Origin: Janibacter sp. CX7 | Lineage (GTDB): Bacteria; Actinomycetota; Actinomycetes; Actinomycetales; Dermatophilaceae | Assembly (NCBI RefSeq): GCF_024362365.1 | Contig: NZ_CP101464.1 | Coordinates: 310,001-374,000 of the forward strand | Direction: 5' to 3' | Length of the DNA: 64,000 nucleotides | In this document: piece after piece, positions 1 to 9,089 of the stretch | How the letters are laid out: each line of letters starts with the position of its first letter | How positions within the stretch are numbered: the stretch's first letter is position 1 | Translations under genes and position numbers: made by a program | Notes under the pieces: model-generated | Databases searched by the model: none | Told to the model about the DNA's origin: nothing | Seen by the model: the letters and a program-made list of their open reading frames with translations, nothing else

Positions 1-395
1 CCCAGGCTCTGCCCGGTGCGGGTCACCCGCCACACCCGGTTGTAGGCGACCATCGCCAGGGCCGTGACGACCGACAGCATCATGAGGACGACGCCGAGGG
101 TGACCAGGGCGGTGGACCCGGTGCCCGGCACGCTGCAGCCGTTGGTGCCGTAGAGCGTGCAGTACTCCCGCTCGGGCAGGCCCTGCACGAAGCAGATGAT
201 GCCGATGACGAGCGGCACGAGCCCGGCGAGGGAGACGAGCAGGCTGTCGACGACGCCCGGCAGGATCCGGTCGCCGAAGCTCGCGCTGCGGCCGAAGCGC
301 TGCTCCACCCAAGCGCGCGACCCCGGCCGCATCGGGTCGCTCCCCGTGACGAAGGGAGGGGCCGCGGGCTGCTGCAACGGGTCGGGCACGGTCAT
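1..395 (-). CDS. RDD family membrane protein, 3' end outside window
   Basis: Reading the minus strand from an ATG at 393-395 gives about 131 residues, still open at the window edge. After a proline-rich start comes FGDRILPGVVDSLL, typical of the first helix of RDD proteins, a membrane segment near residues 44-70, a loop with two cysteines (YCTLYGTNGC) and a second segment near 95-117, ending in RTGQSLG, the usual motif before the missing last helix. RDD proteins are small polytopic membrane proteins of mostly unknown role, some tied to ion or osmolyte transport. The start overlaps the stop of the preceding DUF4032 gene by four bases (ATGA), so the pair is probably co-translated. Family assignment is by pattern; the exact function is unknown. 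Confidence 0.8.
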   Translation of the reverse strand, partial: MTVPDPLQQPAAPPFVTGSDPMRPGSRAWVEQRFGRSASFGDRILPGVVDSLLVSLAGLVPLVIGIICFVQGLPEREYCTLYGTNGCSVPGTGSTALVTLGVVLMMLSVVTALAMVAYNRVWRVTRTGQSL

Positions 396-1642
396 CTGGT
401 CTCCCCCGGGTCGACGACGGGCAGCATCTGGGTGTCGGCACCCAGGACGGACTGCTCGTCGGGCTTGCTCGGCAGGACCTCTCGCAGATAGGCGGCGATG
501 GCGTCCTCGATGGGCACATCCTGCCCCAGCCGCTCGGCCATGTACCACCGGTGCTCGAGGATCTCGTGGAAGATCTCGGCGGGCTCGAGCTTCGCCCGCA
601 GCTCCGGCGGGATCCGCCGGGTCGTCGGCTCGTAGACGCGGGTCAGCCAGTCGTGGGCGACGAGCGACTCGTCGTCATTCTGCCGGTCCAGGGCGGCGCG
701 GTAGGAGTCGAGGTCGTTGAGCAGGCGGCGGGCCTGGTTCTCCTCGACGTCGAGGCCGGTGAGGCGCAGCAGGCGCCGGCTGTGGTGGCCGGCGTCGACG
801 ACCTTGGGCTCGATGCGCAGGTGGGTGCCGTCGAGGTCGGTCGTGATGGCCAGCTCGTCGACGTCGAAGCCCAGGGCGTTGAGCCGGCGGATCCGCTCGT
901 CGACCCGCCACCGCTCGCCCGCGTCGAACCACTCGTCGCCGGTGAGCTCCTGCCACAGCCCGCGGTAGCGCTCGATGATGTCCTCGGCGATGGCGAGCGG
1001 GTCGAGCCCCTCGGGGAGGTAGCCGGCGGCGGCCAGGTCCATCATCTCGCCGGCGATGTTGGTCTCGGCGAGATCGAGGTCGTGCTCGCGCTGCCCGGTG
1101 CTCAGCCGGTCGTGCAGCTCACCGGTCTCGGCGTCGACGAGGTAGGCGGCGAAGGCGCCCGCGTCGCGGCGGAAGAGCGTGTTGGACAGCGACACGTCGC
1201 CCCAGAAGAAGCCGGCGAGGTGCATCCGGGCGAGCAGCGCGGCGAGGGCGTCGGCGAGGCGGACGGCGGTGTCCTCGCGCAGGTTCTGGCTGAAGACGAT
1301 GCGGTAGGGCAGGGAGAACTGCAGGTGCCGGGTCACGAGGCAGGCGTCGAGCGGCTCCCCGTGGGCGTCGGTGCGCCCGGAGACGACCGCGAGCGGCTCG
1401 ACGCACGGCAGGTCGAGGCGGCGCAGCTGCCGCAGCAGCCGGTACTCGTTGCGGGCGAGGTCGGCCTTGATCTCCTTGACCGCGACGATCCCGCCGGACA
1501 GCCGCGCGAAGCGCACGACGTGCCGCGAGATGCCGCGCGGCAGCGCGGCGAGCCGCTCGGCGGGCCAGTCCTCGAGCGGCACCGACCACGGCAGGTCGAG
1601 CAGGGCCGGGTCGGGCCGGGCGGCTGAGATGTCGAGGGGCAC
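392..1642 (-). CDS. DUF4032 / lipopolysaccharide-kinase-like (InaA/WaaP fold) protein
   Basis: 416 residues from a GTG with a good ribosome site (AAAGGGAGG). The N-terminal half looks like a small-molecule kinase fold: GGIVAVKEIK near residues 50-59 holds a candidate ATP-binding lysine, FFWGDVSLSNTLF near 146-157 resembles a catalytic loop (Asp149, Asn154), and YLVDAETGE near 167 stands where a DFG motif would. The C-terminal half matches actinobacterial proteins annotated DUF4032. Substrate unknown; an envelope or sugar kinase is possible but unproven. It follows otsB on the same strand after a 57-nt gap and overlaps the downstream RDD gene, suggesting one transcription unit with trehalose synthesis. 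Confidence 0.8.
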   Translation of the reverse strand: MPLDISAARPDPALLDLPWSVPLEDWPAERLAALPRGISRHVVRFARLSGGIVAVKEIKADLARNEYRLLRQLRRLDLPCVEPLAVVSGRTDAHGEPLDACLVTRHLQFSLPYRIVFSQNLREDTAVRLADALAALLARMHLAGFFWGDVSLSNTLFRRDAGAFAAYLVDAETGELHDRLSTGQREHDLDLAETNIAGEMMDLAAAGYLPEGLDPLAIAEDIIERYRGLWQELTGDEWFDAGERWRVDERIRRLNALGFDVDELAITTDLDGTHLRIEPKVVDAGHHSRRLLRLTGLDVEENQARRLLNDLDSYRAALDRQNDDESLVAHDWLTRVYEPTTRRIPPELRAKLEPAEIFHEILEHRWYMAERLGQDVPIEDAIAAYLREVLPSKPDEQSVLGADTQMLPVVDPGETR

Positions 1643-1699
1643 GGGTCCTCCCTTTCGCGGGTCCGGGTGGGCCCATCCGCCCAGTGTGGCGCAGCCGCC

Positions 1700-2449
1700 T
1701 CAGCGAAGGGAGGCAAGCGTCGCGAGGATCTCGGGCACGGCCGTGGCGTCGTCGACCCGGGCACTCGCGGCGGTCTCGCCGGCCCCGACCTTGATCCCGA
1801 GGTCACCCTCCCCGAGCACGGCGAAGGCGTGCTCGTCGGTGACGTCGTCGCCGAGGTAGACGGTCGCGTCGACCCCGAGCGCGCTCGCGAGCTCGCGCAA
1901 GGCGGTGCCCTTGTCGGCCCGCAGCACGCTCAGCTCGTGCACGCCCTTTCCGGCCAGGTGGGTGACACCGGGGGCGGCGGCGGCCTCGTCGGCGATCGCG
2001 GCAGCCGTAGGCAGCACGTCGTCGGGCAGGCCCCGGGTGTGCAGCACGACCGCAGCGGGCTTGTGCTCCAGGCGGATTCGCGGCTCGCGGTCCGCGACGG
2101 CGGCCTCGACGGCCCCGCGTAGTGCGGCGATCGCGGCCGCGGTGCCCTCGGGCAGGTCGCCGCCCCGGCTCGACTGGGCGCCGTGGCTGCCGATGCGGGT
2201 CACGGTCGACCCGGCGAGCCCGGTGAGCTCGTCGAGGGTCGCCAGGTCGCGCCCGGAGACGACGGCCGACCACGTCGCCGGGGCGGCCGCCAGCGCGGTG
2301 AGCGCCTCGAGCGTGCCCGGCTGGGCCCGGGAGTCCATCGGGTCGACGACGAAGGGAGCGAGCACCCCGTCGAAGTCCGTGGCGACGAGCAGCCGCGGCG
2401 CGGCCGCGACCGCGGCCAGGGCCGTGGTGAGCTCCTGCGGCAGGGGCAC
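1700..2449 (-). CDS. otsB: Trehalose-6-phosphate phosphatase
   Basis: 249 residues, GTG start, beginning one base after the otsA stop. It is a HAD-superfamily phosphatase that removes phosphate from trehalose 6-phosphate in the cytosol to give trehalose. The nucleophile motif DFDGVLAPF lies at residues 25-33, and the metal-binding motif GDDVTDEHAF near residue 205 is the usual GDDxTDE signature of OtsB. Length fits the single-domain bacterial enzyme (about 240-270 residues). The tight arrangement behind otsA makes the two-step OtsA-OtsB route clear, giving an osmolyte and stress protectant. Confidence 0.95.
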   Translation of the reverse strand: MPLPQELTTALAAVAAAPRLLVATDFDGVLAPFVVDPMDSRAQPGTLEALTALAAAPATWSAVVSGRDLATLDELTGLAGSTVTRIGSHGAQSSRGGDLPEGTAAAIAALRGAVEAAVADREPRIRLEHKPAAVVLHTRGLPDDVLPTAAAIADEAAAAPGVTHLAGKGVHELSVLRADKGTALRELASALGVDATVYLGDDVTDEHAFAVLGEGDLGIKVGAGETAASARVDDATAVPEILATLASLR

Positions 2450-2450
2450 G

Positions 2451-3887
2451 TCAGGCCCCCTTCGTGCCGGGCTTGTGCGGTGCCGTCTCGAGGTTGGTGA
2501 GGAAGCGGTCGGCCCACCGCTGCACGTCGTTGTCGGCGACGCGGCGGCGCAGCGCCCGCATGAGGCGACGCCGCTCCTTGTCGTCGGTGCGCAGGGCCCG
2601 CAGGATCGTCTGCTTGAGCCCCTCGATGTCGTGGGGGTTGCAGACGAAGGACTGGTGCAGCTCGTGCCACGCGCCGGTGAACTCGCTGAGCACGAGGGCC
2701 CCGCCGTTGTCGTGGCGGCAGGTGACGTACTCCTTGGCGACGAGGTTCATCCCGTCGCGCAGCGGGGTCACGAGCATGACGTCGGCCGCCTGGAAGAGCG
2801 CGGCCATCTCCTCGCGCGGATAGCTCTGGTGCAGGTAGTGCACGGCCGGGGCGCCGAGCGCGCCGTAGGTGCCGTTGATCCGGCCGACGGTCGTCTCGAC
2901 CTCGGTCCGCAGCCGCTTGTAGGCCTCGACCCGCTCGCGGCTCGGGGTCGCGACCTGGACGAAGGTGACCTCCGGAGGCCGCAGCGTGCCCTGCGCGAGC
3001 AGCTCCTCGTAGGCCTTGAGCCGGTGGCGGATCCCCTTCGTGTAGTCAAGCCGGTCGACGCCGAGCATGACGATGTCGGGGTTGCCGAGCGAGGTGCGGA
3101 TCTGCCGCGCCCGCTCCTGCACGGGCTCGCTGCGGGCGAGCTCCTCAAGGCCGGAGGCGTCGATGCTGATCGGCACGGCGGAGGCGCGCACGACCCGCTC
3201 GGTGCCGTCCGCGTCGCGCGTGGTCACCGTGTCGCCGCGGGTGGCGCGGCCGTCGAGCCGGCGGGCGGCGCGCAGGAAGTTCTGCGCGTCGGCGACCCGC
3301 TGGAAGCCGAGGTAGTCGGCGCCGAGCAGCCCCTCGATGATCTGCGAGCGCCACGGCAGCTGGGCGAAGAGCTCCACGGGCGGGAAGGGGATGTGGTTGA
3401 ACCACCCGATCCGCACGTCGGGCCGCATCCTGCGCACGAGCGCCGGCACGAGCTGCAGCTGGTAGTCGTGGATCCAGACCTTCGCCCCGGGTGCGGCGAC
3501 CTCGCACACCGCCGCGGCGAAGCGCTCGTTGACCCGCTCGTAGGCCTGCCACCACTCGCGGTGGAAGTGCGCCGGGACGATGACGTCGTGGTAGATCGGC
3601 CAGAGCGTGTCGTTGCTGAAGCCCTCGTAGTAGGTCTCGAGCTCGTCGGCGGACACGGGCACGGGGTGCAGCCACATGCCGGCCTCGGCGAAGGGGGCGG
3701 GAGCCTCGCCGGGCTCGCCGGCCCAACCGACCCAGGCCCCGTCGCGACCCCGCATCACCGAGTCCATCGCGGTGACCAGGCCGCCGGGGGAGCGGTGCCA
3801 CTCCTCGCTCCCGTCGGCGGTGAGGACCCGGTCCACGGGCAGGCGGTTGGCGGCGATGACGAGGTCGTACGTGCGCTGGGTCGTCAC
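2451..3887 (-). CDS. otsA: Trehalose-6-phosphate synthase (GT20)
   Basis: 478 residues from a GTG preceded by GGAGG. It condenses a nucleotide-glucose donor with glucose 6-phosphate to trehalose 6-phosphate. Visible signatures: N-terminal IAANRLPV and RSPGGLVTAMD (acceptor/donor binding), WIHDYQLQLVP and IGWFNHIPFPP in the N-lobe, GVDRLDYTKGI mid-protein, and TPLRDGMNLVAKEYV in the C-lobe nucleotide-sugar site. Length and motifs are those of a complete OtsA. It heads the minus-strand unit otsA-otsB-DUF4032-RDD. Confidence 0.96.
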   Translation of the reverse strand: MTTQRTYDLVIAANRLPVDRVLTADGSEEWHRSPGGLVTAMDSVMRGRDGAWVGWAGEPGEAPAPFAEAGMWLHPVPVSADELETYYEGFSNDTLWPIYHDVIVPAHFHREWWQAYERVNERFAAAVCEVAAPGAKVWIHDYQLQLVPALVRRMRPDVRIGWFNHIPFPPVELFAQLPWRSQIIEGLLGADYLGFQRVADAQNFLRAARRLDGRATRGDTVTTRDADGTERVVRASAVPISIDASGLEELARSEPVQERARQIRTSLGNPDIVMLGVDRLDYTKGIRHRLKAYEELLAQGTLRPPEVTFVQVATPSRERVEAYKRLRTEVETTVGRINGTYGALGAPAVHYLHQSYPREEMAALFQAADVMLVTPLRDGMNLVAKEYVTCRHDNGGALVLSEFTGAWHELHQSFVCNPHDIEGLKQTILRALRTDDKERRRLMRALRRRVADNDVQRWADRFLTNLETAPHKPGTKGA

Positions 3888-3963
3888 GGGGGTGCACCTC
3901 CGGGGCTCGATGTCCCCACCCTATGTGCCCGCGCTCGACCTTCCCTCGGCGGTCCCGGGCCAC

Positions 3964-3969
3964 TACCGT
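3964..3969 (+). promoter_or_regulatory. Leaderless -10 box of the CBS-domain gene
   Basis: TACCGT ends six bases before the ATG at 3976 and there is no Shine-Dalgarno sequence. The geometry puts transcription start at or next to the start codon, as in other leaderless actinobacterial genes in this window. No clear -35 box is seen. Confidence 0.5.
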
Positions 3970-3975
3970 CGGTAC

Positions 3976-4404
3976 ATGAAGATCTCGGACGTACTGCGCA
4001 GCAAGGGCACCGACGTCGTCACCGTCGCGCCCGACGCCACGGTCGGTGAGCTCCTCGCCCTGCTCGCCGAGCACCGCATCGGTGCCGTCGTGGTCTCCAC
4101 GGGCGACGGGAGTGTCGACGGCATCGTCTCGGAGCGAGACGTCGTGCGCCGCCTCCACAGCGACGGTGTCGGCGTCCTCGAGGGCCCGGTGAGCGCGATC
4201 ATGACCGCCGAGGTGCACACCTGCGACGAGCACGCCGACGTGCGTGACCTGGCGGGCGAGATGACCGACCGGCGCATCCGGCACGTGCCCGTCGTGCGTG
4301 ACGGGCAGCTCGTCGCCATCGTGAGCATCGGCGACATCGTCAAGCAGCGCATCCGCGACCTCGCGGCCGAGCGCGACCAGCTCGAGGCCTACATCACCCA
4401 GTGA
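3976..4404 (+). CDS. Two-CBS-domain protein
   Basis: 142 residues. Two tandem CBS modules fill the protein: the first around residues 8-60 (VTVAPDATVGELLALL ... IVSERDVVRRL), the second around 73-130 (MTAEVHTCDEHADVRDLAGEM ... IVSIGDIVKQR). CBS pairs bind adenosyl nucleotides such as AMP, ATP or NADH and regulate partners; free-standing pairs like this are common in actinobacteria and their targets are seldom known. The start at 3976 was chosen because upstream in-frame codons overlap the otsA promoter region and a -10 box sits six bases upstream. Divergent from otsA. Confidence 0.9.
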   Translation: MKISDVLRSKGTDVVTVAPDATVGELLALLAEHRIGAVVVSTGDGSVDGIVSERDVVRRLHSDGVGVLEGPVSAIMTAEVHTCDEHADVRDLAGEMTDRRIRHVPVVRDGQLVAIVSIGDIVKQRIRDLAAERDQLEAYITQ

Positions 4405-4462
4405 CGGCGGCGCCACAGGCCGCGCTCAGGAGGTGCTCCGTGATCTCACAAGGTCGGCCTTC

Positions 4463-4468
4463 TACGCT
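4463..4468 (+). promoter_or_regulatory. Leaderless -10 box of the Ser/Thr kinase gene
   Basis: TACGCT ends six bases before the ATG at 4475, without a ribosome-binding sequence; this supports 4475 over upstream in-frame codons as the start. Confidence 0.5.
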
Positions 4469-4474
4469 GATCCC

Positions 4475-6274
4475 ATGACGACAGAGCTCATCGGGGACGA
4501 CCCCGCCCCGGACGAGCGCGGCCACGTCAGCGTCGCGGACTTCGACACGATCGGTCCCTACCGCGTGCTCCAGCAGCTCGGGCAGGGCGGGATGGGCATC
4601 GTCCACCTCGCGCTCGACGCCCGTGGGCGCGCGGTGGCGGTCAAGGTCCTGCGCACGCACGTCGCCCACGACGACGACGCCCGCGCCCGCCTCGCCCGCG
4701 AGGTCGACACGCTGGCGCGAGTGCGCTCGCAGCGCATCGCGCCGGTCTTCGACGCCGACCTCGAGGCCGACCAGCCCTACATCGTCACCCGCTACGTCCC
4801 CGGCCCGAGCCTCGAGCAGCACGTCCGCGAGGAGGGCCCGCTCGACGCCGAGTCGCTGCTGCGGCTGGCCCGCGGTCTGGCCGAGGCGCTGCGCGCCATC
4901 CACGAGGTCGGCGTCATCCACCGCGACCTCAAGCCGGGCAATGTCCTCATGCTCGACGGCGACCCGGTCGTCATCGACTTCGGCATCGCGCACGTCGCCG
5001 ACACCTCGCGCATGACGATGACCGGCCTCGTCATGGGCACGCCCGGCTACCTCTCGCCCGAGCTCGTCGAGGGCGGCGACGTCACCCCGGCGACCGACTG
5101 GTGGGGCTGGGCGGCGACGCTCGTCTTCGCCGCGACCGGCCGCTCTCCCTTCGGTCGTGGCGGCATGGAGGCGGTCCTCGCCCGCGTGTGCCGCGGCGAC
5201 GCCGACCTGCACGAGGTCGACCCGGAGCTCGCGCCGCTGCTCTACGCGGCGCTCACCCCCGACCCGCAGCTGCGCCCGGACGCCGACGAGGTGCTCATCG
5301 CCCTCGAGGCCTGGGCGCGCGGCCGGCCGGTGACCGACGTGCTCCCGCAGCGCACCCGCGCCCTGCAGGCCGACGCGACCCGCACCCTGCCGCCGGTCGC
5401 GGCCGCCGGTGCAGCAGGCGCCGCCGCGGGCGCAGCCGGTGCGGCTGCCGGCCGTGCGCCCGCGCCGCAGCGTGCCGAGCCGCCGGCGCCGTGGGGGAGC
5501 GGTGACTGGACCGACCCCCGGCCGGCCCCGGCGCCCGACCCCACCCCCGCCCCGGTGGCCCAGCCCGACCGCGGCGGCTGGGGCATGCTGCCCGGGCAGG
5601 AGCGTGCCCCGTGGCCCGGTGCCGGTGCACCCGCGGCCGGAGCGCTCGACCGGCCCGGCGACCCGCGCATCGGCAAGCCGCGCCGTAGCGACGTGCTCGC
5701 CGCCCTGCTCGCGGCCGCGGTCGCGATGGCGACGGCCGTCCCCTTCGTCGGTCTGGCCCTGGCCGTCCTGTGGTCCTGGCTCGCTCGCACCGTCGACCGG
5801 TCGATGACCGCGACGGTGCGCCGCCGGCACCAGGCCGGTCGTCGACGCAGCGACGGGGTCGTCGCCGCGATGGCCTCGCCATGGCACCTCGTCACGGCCG
5901 CGCTCGCGACCGTCGTCACCTCCCTGCTGCCGGTCGCCGTCGGCGCCGCCGGACTGCTCGCCGCGGCCCTCGCGCAGAGCGCCGTCGATGGGCTCGGCGT
6001 GCGGCTGTCCGCGCCCGTCCCGCTCGCCGTCGGCTCCCTGCTCGCGCTGCTCGTCGCCTGGTGGGGCCCCGGTGGCCCGAGCCTGCGTCGCGGCAGCCGC
6101 TCGCTCGTGCGCGGCGTGACCGGCCCGTCGGCGCTGCGCGTCCTCGTCCTCGGCGTGCTCGTCGTCTTCGCCGTCGGCGTGCTCGGCGCACTCGCCGCCG
6201 GGGCGCTCGACGTCTCGTGGTGGCCCGACGTCTCCTCGCCCCTGCCCGGCCCGGAGCAGCTGCCCGGACGATGA
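4475..6274 (+). CDS. Membrane Ser/Thr protein kinase
   Basis: 599 residues. The kinase domain (about 27-285) has the glycine loop GQGGMG (36-41), VAVK with Lys57, HRDLKPGNV (149-157), DFG (168-170) and a SPE in place of the usual APE. All catalytic residues are present, so it should phosphorylate Ser/Thr on protein targets. A long Ala/Pro-rich linker (about 300-405) leads to a C-terminal part with about four hydrophobic segments rather than the single helix plus PASTA or sensor domain of Pkn-type kinases, so there is no obvious extracellular sensor. The stop overlaps the next start (ATGA), coupling it to a ThrE-like exporter that may be a partner or substrate (inference). Confidence 0.9.
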   Translation: MTTELIGDDPAPDERGHVSVADFDTIGPYRVLQQLGQGGMGIVHLALDARGRAVAVKVLRTHVAHDDDARARLAREVDTLARVRSQRIAPVFDADLEADQPYIVTRYVPGPSLEQHVREEGPLDAESLLRLARGLAEALRAIHEVGVIHRDLKPGNVLMLDGDPVVIDFGIAHVADTSRMTMTGLVMGTPGYLSPELVEGGDVTPATDWWGWAATLVFAATGRSPFGRGGMEAVLARVCRGDADLHEVDPELAPLLYAALTPDPQLRPDADEVLIALEAWARGRPVTDVLPQRTRALQADATRTLPPVAAAGAAGAAAGAAGAAAGRAPAPQRAEPPAPWGSGDWTDPRPAPAPDPTPAPVAQPDRGGWGMLPGQERAPWPGAGAPAAGALDRPGDPRIGKPRRSDVLAALLAAAVAMATAVPFVGLALAVLWSWLARTVDRSMTATVRRRHQAGRRRSDGVVAAMASPWHLVTAALATVVTSLLPVAVGAAGLLAAALAQSAVDGLGVRLSAPVPLAVGSLLALLVAWWGPGGPSLRRGSRSLVRGVTGPSALRVLVLGVLVVFAVGVLGALAAGALDVSWWPDVSSPLPGPEQLPGR

Positions 6275-7857
6275 CCAGCAGCACCCCGCCCCCTCCGCGG
6301 CCCACTCCCCGGCCGCGGCGCCGACCCGGCCCGACGCCCGAGGAGCTGACGACGACCGGGTCGATCCCGCAGCGCCCGCAGCCCAAGCCGCGGCGCCGCC
6401 CGACCCTGCGCGGCGAGCAGCCGACCGAGACGATCCCGCTGCGGGGCTCCCTGCGCGGCACGCCCTATCGCGACCCCCGTGTCACCCGCGCGGTCGCCGA
6501 GGAGCAGGCCGCCGCCCACGCGATGGACCTCGCCCTGCGGGTCGCCGAGATCATGCTGCGCTCGGGCTCGTCGGCCGCCGGTGTCGAGGCCGCGACGATC
6601 GCCGTCGGCGTGGCCGCCGGCCTCGAGGACCTCGACGTCGACCTGACGATGCAGTCGATGCACATGCAGTGCCGCACGCCCTCCGGGCAGACGATCAGCC
6701 GGCTGCGCGTCGTGCGCCAGCCGCGCCTCGACTTCGCCCGGCTGGCGATGGTCCACGCGCTCGTCGACGACCTCGTCTCGGGCGACATCGACCTCGAGCA
6801 GGCCGACTCCCAGCTGCGCGAGATCAGCCGCACCCCGCGGATGTGGTCGCGCTGGTTCGTCACGCTCGCCGAGGGTGGCGTCGCCGCCGGTGTCGCGATC
6901 ATCCTCGGCGCGGGCAACTTCGCCGTCCTCGTCGCGCTGCTCGCCGCCTGCGTGACCATCGGGCTCGCCTCGCTCGTCGACCGGCTCAACCTGCCCGACT
7001 TCTACCTCGGCGCCCTCGGCGGGGCGGTCGCGACGTTCGTCGCCTTCCTCGCCTACGTCCTCGGCACGTGGTCCGTCGTGCCGATCTCACCGTCGGACTT
7101 CGCCTTCATCGTCGCCGGCGGCATCGTCGCCCTGCTGCCCTCGCGCACCCTCATCTCGGCGATGGAGGACGTGCTCTCCGGGTTCCCCGTCACCGGGTCG
7201 GCGCGCATCTTCGCCGTCATGCTGCACACCTTCGGCCTCATCGTCGGTGTGGCCGGCGGCCTGGGCATGAGCCTGCAGGTGGGCGAGCTGCTCGGCATCG
7301 GTCTGCAGCCGCCGCCGATCGACAAGCTGGCGTGGGCCTCGGCAGCGGTCCCCATGGTCGTCGCCGGAGCGGTCCTCATCGGGCTCGCGGGTGCGGTCAC
7401 CCTCCAGGGCAGCCGCCGGATGCTCGTGCCCGCGTCGCTGCTCTGCGCCGTCGGCGTGGCCGTCGCCGCGGTGATCGCGCAGGCCGGGCTCGGACGGGTC
7501 ACCGCGACGGGCATCGCCGCTGTCGTCATCGGCTTCGCCGCCCGGGTCATCGCGCTGCGCATGGACGCGCCGGCCCTGACGATCGCCGTGCCCGCGACCT
7601 TCGGCCTCTTCCCCGGACTGGGCATCTTCGTCGGTCTGTACCACATGACCAGCCCCACGACATCGAGCGGCGGGGACACGACGCAGGGTCTCTTCAGCGT
7701 CCTCGGGGCGCTCGGCGTCATCATGGCGATCGCCACCGGGACCACCCTCGGGGACCGGCTGGCGGCCCCCTTCGACGCCCCTGTGGCACAACGGCGCCGG
7801 GCCGCTGTCGAGCAGGAGGGCGCGGGTCGTGAGGACGAGGGCTGGGAGATCGTCTGA
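6271..7857 (+). CDS. Threonine/serine exporter (ThrE) family membrane protein
   Basis: 528 residues starting at the ATG that overlaps the kinase stop. A proline/arginine-rich cytosolic tail (about 1-75) is followed by the DUF1212 module (VAEIMLRSGSSAAGVE ... QSMHMQCRTPSGQTISRL), then about ten membrane segments including the ThrE-type repeat (VVAGGIVALLPSRTLISAMED and FPGLGIFVGLYHM). Both the N- and C-terminal halves of ThrE are fused in one chain, as in Corynebacterium ThrE. Likely exports threonine/serine or a related small metabolite. The basic, Thr-rich N-terminal tail could be a target for the upstream kinase; that is inference from overlap only. Confidence 0.85.
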   Translation: MTSSTPPPPRPTPRPRRRPGPTPEELTTTGSIPQRPQPKPRRRPTLRGEQPTETIPLRGSLRGTPYRDPRVTRAVAEEQAAAHAMDLALRVAEIMLRSGSSAAGVEAATIAVGVAAGLEDLDVDLTMQSMHMQCRTPSGQTISRLRVVRQPRLDFARLAMVHALVDDLVSGDIDLEQADSQLREISRTPRMWSRWFVTLAEGGVAAGVAIILGAGNFAVLVALLAACVTIGLASLVDRLNLPDFYLGALGGAVATFVAFLAYVLGTWSVVPISPSDFAFIVAGGIVALLPSRTLISAMEDVLSGFPVTGSARIFAVMLHTFGLIVGVAGGLGMSLQVGELLGIGLQPPPIDKLAWASAAVPMVVAGAVLIGLAGAVTLQGSRRMLVPASLLCAVGVAVAAVIAQAGLGRVTATGIAAVVIGFAARVIALRMDAPALTIAVPATFGLFPGLGIFVGLYHMTSPTTSSGGDTTQGLFSVLGALGVIMAIATGTTLGDRLAAPFDAPVAQRRRAAVEQEGAGREDEGWEIV

Positions 7858-7922
7858 CCCGTCGGGCGGTCGCCGACCTGGTGTGGCCTTGACCATGTCC
7901 TGACGAAATCCGGGCGGATCGT

Positions 7923-7952
7923 TTGACTCGTTAGATCACGAACAGGTAACGT
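7923..7952 (+). promoter_or_regulatory. Probable sigma-70-type promoter of the first rpf gene
   Basis: TTGACT at 7923-7928 and TAACGT at 7947-7952 are separated by 18 bases. Transcription from here would give an 80-base leader before the ATG at 8036. The leader has no fold I can recognise as a known riboswitch. Confidence 0.5.
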
Positions 7953-8035
7953 CGCCGCCGTCCGTGACAAAGCCAGATCCCCTGGCCCGCTTCGACCACG
8001 AAGCCCCTGAACTCCGTGGAAGGAACCACACCCCC

Positions 8036-8827
8036 ATGTTCTACAGCCCCAAGCACGCCCAGACGAAGCAGTCCTCGCCCGCTCGCCGCCGCATCGCCGG
8101 CGTCGCCGTGGCCGGCGCGACCGCCACCGTGGGCACCATCGCGTCCGCCCAGGGCGCCTCCGCTGCCACCACCTCCTCCGTCTGGGACGCCGTCGCCCAG
8201 TGCGAGAGCGGTGGCAACTGGTCCATCAACACCGGCAACGGCTTCTACGGTGGTCTGCAGTTCACCACCCAGACGTGGCAGGGCTTCGGTGGCGACAAGT
8301 ACGCCCCGAACGCCCACCAGGCCACCAAGGCGCAGCAGATCGAGATCGCCCAGAAGGTCCTCGCGACCCAGGGCCCCGGCGCCTGGCCCGTCTGCTCGCA
8401 GAAGGCCGGCCTGACCCAGGCCAACGGCGGCGCCGCCGTCGCCTCCACCCCGGAGCCCGCCCCCGCCCCGGCCCCGGCCCCGGCCCCGGCCCCGAAGCCG
8501 GCCCAGCAGACCGAGCAGCAGGCGCCGCAGACCGCGTCGCGCTCCGAGGTCCGCACCCCGGCCGCCACCGGCGCCGGTCTGGCCGTCGACGGCATCCGCG
8601 GCCCGAAGACCAACGCCGCCATCGAGAAGTGGGTTGGCGCCCAGCAGGACGGCACCCTCTCCGTCGACGACATCAAGGCCCTCCAGGGCGAGGTCGGCAC
8701 GGCGCAGGACGGCATCATCGGCCCGAAGACCACCGGTGCGCTGCAGTCGGTCGTCGGCGCCACGCAGGACGGCATCTGGGGTCCCAAGACCACCGCTGCC
8801 CTCCAGACCTACCTCAACGGGCGCTGA
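8036..8827 (+). CDS. Resuscitation-promoting factor (Rpf) with peptidoglycan-binding repeats
   Basis: 263 residues, ATG at 8036 with GGAAGGA upstream. A signal peptide with twin basic residues ([16 protein letters not shown]) ends near AASA. The transglycosylase-like Rpf domain covers about residues 43-120: [21 protein letters not shown] contains the catalytic Glu, followed by FYGGLQF and a second Cys (VCSQKAG) that forms the usual disulfide. A proline-alanine linker (about 140-155) leads to three DGI-GPKT-ALQ repeats typical of peptidoglycan-binding modules. Secreted muralytic enzyme that cleaves glycan strands and promotes exit from dormancy. A close paralogue lies 260 bases downstream. Confidence 0.93.
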   Translation: MFYSPKHAQTKQSSPARRRIAGVAVAGATATVGTIASAQGASAATTSSVWDAVAQCESGGNWSINTGNGFYGGLQFTTQTWQGFGGDKYAPNAHQATKAQQIEIAQKVLATQGPGAWPVCSQKAGLTQANGGAAVASTPEPAPAPAPAPAPAPKPAQQTEQQAPQTASRSEVRTPAATGAGLAVDGIRGPKTNAAIEKWVGAQQDGTLSVDDIKALQGEVGTAQDGIIGPKTTGALQSVVGATQDGIWGPKTTAALQTYLNGR

Positions 8828-8872
8828 TCGCAGCAGGCTGACGTGCCGAGCTGATCGGCCCGACTCCTCCGC

Positions 8873-8913
8873 ACGAAGGGGAGGGGAGACCACTGGTCTC
8901 CCCTCCCCTTCGT
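8873..8913 (+). terminator. 20-bp perfect hairpin between the two rpf genes
   Basis: Two 20-base arms (ACGAAGGGGAGGGGAGACCA and its complement) flank a single C, 46 bases after the stop of the first rpf gene. No U-run follows, which is normal for high-GC actinobacterial terminators. The outer arm is the recurrent CGAAGGGG motif of this genome. Confidence 0.75.
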
Positions 8914-9089
8914 CATGCCCGGACGGTGGGCGAAGGGGGCGTGGAGGCCGTGACGGAAGGTGTCCGAGGGCCCTGAGTTACAGGTCTGTATTTACGTTGC
9001 AGGTGTTGTCTGTGTGACTGGAGTGTCCTTAGCGTCTCTCTCGGACCTGCGCGGGGACCCCTGCCGCGCACCGTCGAAAGAGGATCTTC

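Noticed and set aside
8460..8500. Tandem CCGGCC-type repeat in the first rpf gene
   Set aside because: It simply encodes the Ala-Pro linker common in secreted wall enzymes.
7953..9089. Possible c-di-AMP (ydaO-type) riboswitch in the rpf leaders, as seen in some actinobacteria
   Set aside because: The 80-base and roughly 100-base leaders lack the conserved ydaO/yuaA core blocks; I could not fold a matching structure by hand.
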